8,119 bases of DNA from an uncultured Sphingopyxis sp. (GTDB lineage Bacteria; Pseudomonadota; Alphaproteobacteria; Sphingomonadales; Sphingomonadaceae), in NCBI GenBank assembly GCA_936933955.1, contig CAKZIN010000098.1, positions 1 through 8,119 of the forward strand, written 5' to 3'. The translations under genes were made by a program, and so were the position numbers. Position 1 is the stretch's first letter. Each line of letters begins with the position of its first letter. The notes beneath the pieces were generated by a model. That model made no database searches and was not told where the DNA came from. It worked only from the letters and a program-made list of their open reading frames with translations. Below are positions 1 through 4,659 of the stretch, one piece after another.

Positions 1-1
1 G

Positions 2-61
2 CTTTCGGCGCTGTCGCGTGCGCTGGCGCCGCTGGTGGCGGCGATCGTGCGCGGTGGCTGA
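2..61 (+). CDS. C-terminal end of probable g10-like GTA tail protein (partial)
   Basis: The frame starting at base 2 is open from the left edge and ends in TGA at 59-61, giving the last 19 residues, LSALSRALAPLVAAIVRGG. Only a short Ala/Leu-rich helix is visible, so the assignment rests on position. In RcGTA-like clusters the gene just before the TIGR02216 chaperone is g10 (gene transfer agent family protein, a tail assembly chaperone-type family). The next gene overlaps its stop by 8 bases, which suggests translational coupling. The sequence alone does not identify the family, and the rest of the gene is outside the window. Confidence 0.5.
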   Translation, partial: LSALSRALAPLVAAIVRGG

Positions 62-278
62 CGCGACGCGGGAGGGTTTCGCCGCTGGCGCGGCGCGGCT
101 CGCGGGGCTGATGGGAGCGCTGTTCGGCTGGCGTCCGGCGGACTTCTGGAGCGCTACCCCCGCGGACGTCGCGACGTTGCTCGCGGCCTTGCGACCCGAG
201 GGGGAGGGCGGCGCGATGGACCGTGCGGGGCTGGCCGCGCTGGAGGCGCAACTGAGGGGAGCGGACAATGAACGATGA
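54..278 (+). CDS. Small phage tail assembly chaperone-like protein (TIGR02216 / GTA g10.1 type)
   Basis: A 74-residue protein that I recognise as the small conserved phage protein family found just before the tape measure gene in GTA-like tail clusters. Its role is thought to be helping tape measure and tail tube assembly; it is not expected in the finished particle. The conserved core is FGWRPADFWSATPADVATLL (about residues 25-44), with the family's tryptophans in a 'GW-P-FW-TP' arrangement. I chose GTG at 54, which overlaps the upstream stop by 8 bases. A GTG at 18 in the same frame would add 12 Arg/Trp-rich residues encoded over the upstream gene, and an ATG at 111 would cut off part of the family core. 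There is no good ribosome binding site, so coupling to the upstream gene is likely. The gene overlaps the tape measure start by 11 bases. Confidence 0.75.
   Translation: MADATREGFAAGAARLAGLMGALFGWRPADFWSATPADVATLLAALRPEGEGGAMDRAGLAALEAQLRGADNER
254..260 (+). promoter_or_regulatory. Ribosome binding site of the tape measure gene
   Basis: GAGGGGA lies 7 bases before ATG 268. It supports that start over the out-of-frame ATG at 275 and lies inside the end of the chaperone gene. Confidence 0.6.
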
Positions 279-849
279 GGTGATCCGCGTGAACCTCGAC
301 CGCGATGGCTTTGCGGCGGAGGTGGCATCGATGCGCGGCACGCTCGAAAGCGCTCTCGGCGGCGCTGCGGACCGCGCGGGACGCGGCATAGAAGCCGCAT
401 TGGTTCGCGCAGCCCGGGGCGGAGCGATCGGCTTCGAAGATTTGCGCAAGGTGGCGTTGGGGGTGCTCGACGACATCGCCCGCGCCGCCTTGCGGCAGGG
501 GTTGAGCGCGCTTGGGCTCGGTGGCCTGGGCAAGGGCCTGGGCGGCGGGTCGGGCGGCTTGCTTGGCATGGCCACGGGCTTGCTGGGCGGCCTCGTCGGG
601 GTCGGCGGGCGCGCGACCGGCGGGCCGGTGGCGCCGGGTCAAGCCTATCGCGTGGGCGAGCGCGGACCGGAATGGTTCGTCCCGACATCAAGCGGGCGGG
701 TAGAGACCGCGCTTCCCTCGGGCGGCGGTGCACGTGACGTCCGCATTATCGTCAATGTCGGCGGAGAGGCGTCGCGCGACCCGCAACGCTTCGCGGCCAG
801 CGGGCGGCAGGTGGCGCTGGCGGTCAAGCGGGCGCTGGAGGGGGTTTGA
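268..849 (+). CDS. Short phage tail tape measure protein (GTA g11 type)
   Basis: A 193-residue protein that would span the tail lumen, set tail length and be released at DNA ejection. Residues 1-80 are amphipathic helix with alternating charged and Ala/Leu residues. Residues 82-116 are glycine-rich and hydrophobic (GLGGLGKGLGGGSGGLLG), a segment that could insert into membrane. Residues 118-139 hold the conserved tape measure C-terminal motif (GGPVAPGQAYRVGERGPEWF). The end is a short beta/helix tail. It is far shorter than tape measure proteins of long-tailed phages and close to the short GTA form. The ATG at 268 is preceded by GAGGGGA at 254-260 with a 7-base spacer, and it overlaps the chaperone gene by 11 bases. 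It stops at 847-849, before the first hairpin-containing gap. Confidence 0.85.
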   Translation: MNDEVIRVNLDRDGFAAEVASMRGTLESALGGAADRAGRGIEAALVRAARGGAIGFEDLRKVALGVLDDIARAALRQGLSALGLGGLGKGLGGGSGGLLGMATGLLGGLVGVGGRATGGPVAPGQAYRVGERGPEWFVPTSSGRVETALPSGGGARDVRIIVNVGGEASRDPQRFAASGRQVALAVKRALEGV

Positions 850-977
850 GGGCGCCTCGAGCGGAGGAAACTCATCGCGGATGTCGCGCTGCTGATTCTT
901 CACGAGCCGCAGACGCGGCTCGGCCCCCACCCCCGGCCCCTCTCCCGGGGGGAGAGGGGAGTTGGAAGGAATGCTTT
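850..977 (+). repeat. Intergenic gap with two strong adjacent hairpins (element A)
   Basis: A 128-base non-coding gap in an otherwise tightly packed operon. It holds two perfect inverted repeats. CGAGCCGC/GCGGCTCG lies at 903-922 (8-bp stem, AGAC loop). CCCCTCTCCC/GGGAGAGGGG lies at 937-959 (10-bp stem, GGG loop). Neither is followed by a T-run, so they are not canonical terminators. Their style, C-run then G-run with GAG/CTC interruptions, matches the other two gaps in this operon and looks like a dispersed REP-like element of GC-rich alphaproteobacteria. The frame of the downstream gene is open back to 846 through this gap, but the Shine-Dalgarno site and the family N-terminus argue for a start at 978. 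Possible effects are mRNA stabilisation or partial polarity between tape measure and tail-tip genes; this is inference. Confidence 0.7.
964..970 (+). promoter_or_regulatory. Ribosome binding site fixing the start of the distal tail protein
   Basis: GGAAGGA ends 7 bases before ATG 978. It decides the start at 978 rather than further upstream at 846. The ATG at 971 directly after it is in another frame. Confidence 0.7.
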
Positions 978-3302
978 ATGCCTTGGTATTTGGCGCCGCG
1001 TGCGGGCGCTGACGTTGCGCTTGATCGCGCGCGGGCGTCGCGGTCGGTGAAGCGCTTTGGCGTGCGCGACTGGACGGTGGACTTCCCGCGTCCCGCGACC
1101 GCGAGCGTGGTGGGGACCGCGGCCGATGCGCTGCGGGTGGATGCGGCCTTCACTTCGCCCGAACAGCTCGTCGGGCTGATTTGGGAGAGCGTCGATCGCT
1201 GGGACCACCCGCTCACCGCGCGGGCGACGTCGCGCGATTATCGCGGGTGCGTGCTGCGGTTTCGCTGGCGCTCGGGCGGGCTGACGCCACTCGATGCGGT
1301 CAACGGTCCGGTGCTCACCATCGAAGGGCGCGATGCGAGCGGGGCGGCGCGCACCTGGTATGTGCGGCTGTGGAACTACGCGAGCGGGACGCCCGAGGAC
1401 GCGGCGGTGACGCTCGATTTCGATACGCTTGCGGGCGGCTTCGCGCATCCGGCGGAGGCGGACCCGCTGTTCGCGGGCGACATCGACCGCATGTTCATCA
1501 GCCTCACCCCGCCACCAGGCGCAGAGTTTACGGCGCACCCCCACCTCGGCTGGGCGGAGCTGATGGGGCTCGCCTGCGACGGGCCGGGATCGGTGATCGC
1601 CGCAGGCGATGCGCTGGTGCCGGAGAGCGCGCGCGGGCTCGCGACGGGCTACGACGACCTCTACCAGCTCACCCCCGGCCGCGTGTGGGATATGATCGAG
1701 GCGCTCGGCTACGCCGGGCCCACGGTGCATTACGTCGGCATGAGCCACTTTCCCGCGCTTACCCGAGTGGGCGATGCGTGGCTTGGCGGCGGCGCGGGGG
1801 AGGTACTGACGCCGCCTGCGCGCGCCTGGCACGACGCCTTCGCTCGCGAGGCCGCGGCGCGCGGGCGCGAGGTCATTTTTTCGCTGAGCTTCGAGCTGTT
1901 CGCGGCGATGTGCCCGCCCGCGTGGATGCAGCGTGCGGCCGACGGCGCCCCCGCGCTGACCGGGTGGGAGCCGCCCTCGGCGCTGCTCTCCCCCGCCAAC
2001 GCGGAGGCGGTGGCGTGGCTCGGGCGCGTGATGGCGGCGTTCGCGCAGATCGCGCGCGACGCGGGGCTGGCGGTCAAGCTGCAGGTGGGTGAGCCATGGT
2101 GGTGGGTGCAGCCGCAGACGGGCGCGCTGTGCGCCTATGATGCGGCGACGCGCGCGGCGCTGGGGGAGGCGCTGGTGCCGATCCCCGACCTGTCGGCGTC
2201 ACTCTCCGCAGCGCAGACGGCGATGCTCGACCGATTGGGCAAGCTGCTGAGCGATGCGACCGCGACGGTGCTGGCGGCGGCGAAGGCGGCAGTGGCGCCC
2301 GCGCCGGTGGAGACGCACCTCCTCGCCTACCTCCCCAGCATCGTCGATGCGCGTCGGCCCGAGCTGATCCGCGCCAATCTCCCGACGGGTTGGGCGAGCC
2401 CGGCGTTCGATGTGCTGCAGCTCGAGGACTATGACGACGCCGCGCTGGGACGCTTTGGTGCGAGCGCGGCGAACCTCGCGGCGGCGGAGGCGCGGCTCGG
2501 CTATCCGCGGACGCGCCAGCATTATTTCGCGGGCTTCGTGCTGAGGCCCAAGGACACCGAACAATGGGCGGCGATTGAGGAAGCTGCGGCGCGGGCCGAG
2601 GCGCGCGGGGTGGCGGCGACGATCGTCTGGGCGCTGCCACAGGTGGCACGCGACGGCTTCACCGCCTGGCCCGCTCCCACCCCCGACCCGATGCTGGAGG
2701 ATGACGTGCTGCCCTTTGCCGATGTCGATTTCCCCCTCGCGCTCGGTCGCGAAGCGAGCGTCACCACCGAATTCTCCACCGCGATCGTCAGCGGGCGATC
2801 GGGCGCGGAGCAGCGCGGGGTGGAGTGGGACTCGCCGCGGCTGTCGTTCGACGTGGGCGCGGGCGTACGCGACGAAGCGGACGTGGCGGCGCTGGTCGCC
2901 TTTTACCGGGCACGGCGCGGCCCCGCGCAGGCCTTTCGCTTCCGCGACCCGCTCGACTGGGAGAGCGCGGCGGCGGGGGAGGTGCTGGGCATCGGCGACG
3001 GATCGCGCACCGACTTCGCGCTGGTGAAGCACTACCCCGGCGATGCCACCCGGCGGATCACCCGGCCGGTCGCGGCGAGTCTGCGCGTGTGGCTCGGCGG
3101 GACCGAGCGGCGCAACGGCTGGACGCTGGCGCCGGGCGGGGTGGTGGCGTTCGCCGTCGCTCCCGCGGCGGGGATGGAGGTGCGCGCGACGTTCGCCTTC
3201 GACGTGCCCGTGCGCTTCGCCGAGGACCGGCTCGAGGTCAGCCGCGCGACATTCTTGGCGGGCGCCATCCCTGCGGTGCCGCTGATCGAGGTGCGCGAGT
3301 GA
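978..3302 (+). CDS. Distal tail protein: glycosidase-like N-terminal region fused to DUF2460 (TIGR02217, GTA g12)
   Basis: A 774-residue protein. The C-terminal ~200 residues (about 578-774) match the g12/DUF2460 family, the ring at the tail tip that links tube to hub. Recognisable parts are FPLALGREASVTTEFST (585-601), AFRFRDPLDW (652-661), RRITRPVAASLRV (692-704), FDVPVRFAEDRLEV (741-754) and the C-terminal IPAVPLIEVRE. Standalone family members are about 200-210 residues, so some 570 are extra. Residues 1-180 look beta-rich, like a carbohydrate-binding module (LRFRWRSGG, RTWYVRLWNYASG, DIDRMFISLTPPP). Residues ~185-570 show alternating strands and helices typical of a (beta/alpha)8 barrel: VHYVGMSHF (250-258), EVIFSLSFELF (298-308), LAVKLQVGEPWWW (364-376), LLAYLPS (448-454), FDVLQLEDYD (477-486), YFAGFVL (516-522), ATIVWALP (547-554). 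E372 and E483, at strand ends, are candidate catalytic acids. The fused domain's enzyme activity is inferred. The stop shares bases with a GTG at 3299. Confidence 0.85.
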   Translation: MPWYLAPRAGADVALDRARASRSVKRFGVRDWTVDFPRPATASVVGTAADALRVDAAFTSPEQLVGLIWESVDRWDHPLTARATSRDYRGCVLRFRWRSGGLTPLDAVNGPVLTIEGRDASGAARTWYVRLWNYASGTPEDAAVTLDFDTLAGGFAHPAEADPLFAGDIDRMFISLTPPPGAEFTAHPHLGWAELMGLACDGPGSVIAAGDALVPESARGLATGYDDLYQLTPGRVWDMIEALGYAGPTVHYVGMSHFPALTRVGDAWLGGGAGEVLTPPARAWHDAFAREAAARGREVIFSLSFELFAAMCPPAWMQRAADGAPALTGWEPPSALLSPANAEAVAWLGRVMAAFAQIARDAGLAVKLQVGEPWWWVQPQTGALCAYDAATRAALGEALVPIPDLSASLSAAQTAMLDRLGKLLSDATATVLAAAKAAVAPAPVETHLLAYLPSIVDARRPELIRANLPTGWASPAFDVLQLEDYDDAALGRFGASAANLAAAEARLGYPRTRQHYFAGFVLRPKDTEQWAAIEEAAARAEARGVAATIVWALPQVARDGFTAWPAPTPDPMLEDDVLPFADVDFPLALGREASVTTEFSTAIVSGRSGAEQRGVEWDSPRLSFDVGAGVRDEADVAALVAFYRARRGPAQAFRFRDPLDWESAAAGEVLGIGDGSRTDFALVKHYPGDATRRITRPVAASLRVWLGGTERRNGWTLAPGGVVAFAVAPAAGMEVRATFAFDVPVRFAEDRLEVSRATFLAGAIPAVPLIEVRE

Positions 3303-3334
3303 ACGCGGCCTCCCTCCCCACAAGGGGAGGAGAG
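3303..3334 (+). repeat. Hairpin element B between g12-like and g13-like genes
   Basis: CCTCCCC at 3313-3319 pairs perfectly with GGGGAGG at 3324-3330 around an ACAA loop (7-bp stem). The segment starts with GCCTCCCTCC, which recurs after the stop of the peptidase gene at 4570-4579. The G-arm doubles as a Shine-Dalgarno-like sequence for the ATG at 3335, so if that start were used its ribosome binding site would be folded away. There is no T-run, so it is not a normal terminator. Confidence 0.6.
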
Positions 3335-3353
3335 ATGCACGAACAAGCTGACC

Positions 3354-3358
3354 GGGAG
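3354..3358 (+). promoter_or_regulatory. Ribosome binding site supporting the hub protein start
   Basis: GGGAG lies 9 bases before ATG 3368 and outside the upstream hairpin (3313-3330). It favours 3368 over ATG 3335, whose only G-rich site is inside the hairpin stem. Confidence 0.45.
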
Positions 3359-3367
3359 CAATCCACG

Positions 3368-4174
3368 ATGACCGCATGGCTTTCGGCGCCGCTGGTGCAC
3401 CTCGCCTGGTGCTGGCGGCTGGTCCGGGGAGATGGCGTGGTGGTGGGGATGACCACGTACGATGCGCCGCTGCGCTTCGGCGGGCTGACCTATCGCCCCG
3501 AGCCCGGGATCAAGCCCTCCGCCATTCGCCAGCGACGCGGGTTGGCGGGCGACAGCCTCGATGTCGAGGGCGCGCTGTCGAGTGCGGCGATCGCGGCCGC
3601 GGACCTCGTCGCGGGGCGGTGGAGCGGGGCTTCGGCGACGCTGTTCGTCGCCGACTGGAGCGATCCCGCGGCCCCGCCGCTGCGCATCCTCGATGCGGTC
3701 GTCGGTGCGGTGAGCGTGGCGGGGGCGCGCTTCACCGCGGAGCTCGACGCCGACCGAAGCGCGCTTGACGCGCCCGCTGTGCCGCTGACCGCCAGCGGCT
3801 GCCGTGCGGAACTGGGCGATGCGCGCTGCCGCGTCGACCTCACCCCGCGCACGCATCGCGCGGCGGTGGCGTCGGTCGAGGTGGGCGCAGTGACGCTCGG
3901 TGGCGCGGTGCCGGAGGGCCTCGCCCACGGGCGGTTGCGGGTGTTGAGCGGCGCCGCGCGCGGGCTCGAAGCGCGCATCGTCGCGCAGCACAATGTGCGA
4001 CTGTCGTTGAGCGCGGACCTGACTGGGCTCAACGTCGGCGACCGCGTGCGGCTGACCGAGGGATGCGATCGCACCGCGCCGACCTGCTCCGCGCGCTTCG
4101 CCAACATCGCCAATTTTCGCGGCGAGCCGCACCTGCCGGGGATCGACCTCCTCACCCGGTTCCCCGGCGCGTGA
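3368..4174 (+). CDS. Tail hub protein (DUF2163 / TIGR02218, phage BR0599-like; GTA g13)
   Basis: A 268-residue baseplate hub protein that would sit between the distal tail ring and the g15-type tip protein. The N-terminal domain (about 1-150) begins LVHLAWCWRLVRGDGVVVGM (9-28), as the family does, with a Tyr/Asp motif (YDAPLRFGG) after it. The C-terminal domain contains CDRTAPTCSARFANIANFRG (233-252), the signature of the BR0599-like region. Four cysteines (145, 154, 233, 240) are placed as in hub proteins reported to bind an Fe-S cluster, such as lambda gpL; metal binding here is inferred. Three in-frame starts exist: GTG 3299, overlapping the previous stop, ATG 3335 and ATG 3368. I prefer 3368 because family similarity begins there and GGGAG at 3354-3358 is well spaced; the earlier starts would add 23 or 11 unconserved residues translated through a hairpin repeat. 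The stop overlaps the next start. Confidence 0.87.
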   Translation: MTAWLSAPLVHLAWCWRLVRGDGVVVGMTTYDAPLRFGGLTYRPEPGIKPSAIRQRRGLAGDSLDVEGALSSAAIAAADLVAGRWSGASATLFVADWSDPAAPPLRILDAVVGAVSVAGARFTAELDADRSALDAPAVPLTASGCRAELGDARCRVDLTPRTHRAAVASVEVGAVTLGGAVPEGLAHGRLRVLSGAARGLEARIVAQHNVRLSLSADLTGLNVGDRVRLTEGCDRTAPTCSARFANIANFRGEPHLPGIDLLTRFPGA

Positions 4175-4563
4175 GCCGGGCGGAGCGGATCGTCGCGGCG
4201 GCGCTGGCGCTGGTGGGCGCGCGGTTTCGGCTGAACGGGCGCGATCCAGCGCACGGGCTCGACTGCATCGGCGTGGCGCTGCTCGCGCTGCAGGCGGGCG
4301 GGGTGGAGGCGGAGGTGCCGCCGCGCCAGCGTCTTGGCGGGCCCGGCCTCGCGCAGGCGGAAAGGCTGGCGGCGGCGGCGGGGCTGGAGCGGGTCGGTGA
4401 AGTTTCGCCCGGTGACCTGCTGCTCGGCGAGCTGGTGCCGGGGCGCCTCCACTGCGCGGTGGCAGTGCCGGGCGGTCGCGTCGAAGCCCACGCCCTCCTC
4501 CGCCGCGTGGTGCTGACGCCGGGAGGTGCGCCAGCCGAGCTGTCGGCGTGGCGGGCCGGGTAA
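4171..4563 (+). CDS. NlpC/P60-type phage cell wall peptidase (TIGR02219, GTA g14)
   Basis: A 130-residue cysteine peptidase of the tail tip, expected to cut peptide cross-links in peptidoglycan so that the particle can deliver DNA. The catalytic cysteine is C32 in HGLDCIGVALL, the family's 'DC-G' motif after the conserved FRLNGRDP loop (19-26). The likely catalytic histidine is H94 in GRLHCAVAV, and H107 in GRVEAHALL lies near the usual third polar position. The length fits the family, about 130-150 residues. The start is GTG 4171, which overlaps the hub gene stop as GTGA. No Shine-Dalgarno sequence precedes it, so translation is probably coupled to the hub gene. Position between g13 and g15 is exactly that of RcGTA. 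No signal peptide is seen, as expected for a virion-carried enzyme. Ends with TAA at 4561-4563. Confidence 0.87.
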   Translation: MSRAERIVAAALALVGARFRLNGRDPAHGLDCIGVALLALQAGGVEAEVPPRQRLGGPGLAQAERLAAAAGLERVGEVSPGDLLLGELVPGRLHCAVAVPGGRVEAHALLRRVVLTPGGAPAELSAWRAG

Positions 4564-4659
4564 GAGCGCGCCTCCCTCCGAGCACAGCAGCATCCTCCCC
4601 ACCCTCCCCCTCATGGAGAGGGGGCAAGCCCCTCTCACCACCTATTGGAGACATGACGC
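4564..4659 (+). repeat. Intergenic element C with two mutually exclusive hairpins
   Basis: A 96-base gap before the g15-like gene. CCCCCTC at 4606-4612 can pair with GAGGGGG at 4618-4624 (7 bp, 5-base loop). GAGAGGGG at 4616-4623 can instead pair with CCCCTCTC at 4629-4636 (8 bp, GCAAG loop). The middle arm is shared, so only one hairpin can form at a time. The gap begins with GCCTCCCTCC (4570-4579), the same string that follows the g12-like gene at 3308-3317. The ribosome binding site TTGGAG (4645-4650) lies outside both hairpins. There is no T-run, so neither fold is a classical terminator. Confidence 0.6.

Noticed and set aside
40..70. Programmed frameshift joining the g10-like end to the small chaperone, as in lambda G/GT
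   Set aside because: No slippery heptamer is visible near the stop at 59-61. An overlapping GTG start explains the arrangement.
846..977. Upstream extension of the distal tail protein to base 846
   Set aside because: It would translate through two hairpins and add 44 non-conserved residues. ATG 978 has a well-spaced GGAAGGA.
2199..3377. 392-codon open frame on the minus strand
   Set aside because: It overlaps the g12-like gene on the opposite strand. It is rich in Arg/His/Gly with no family resemblance.
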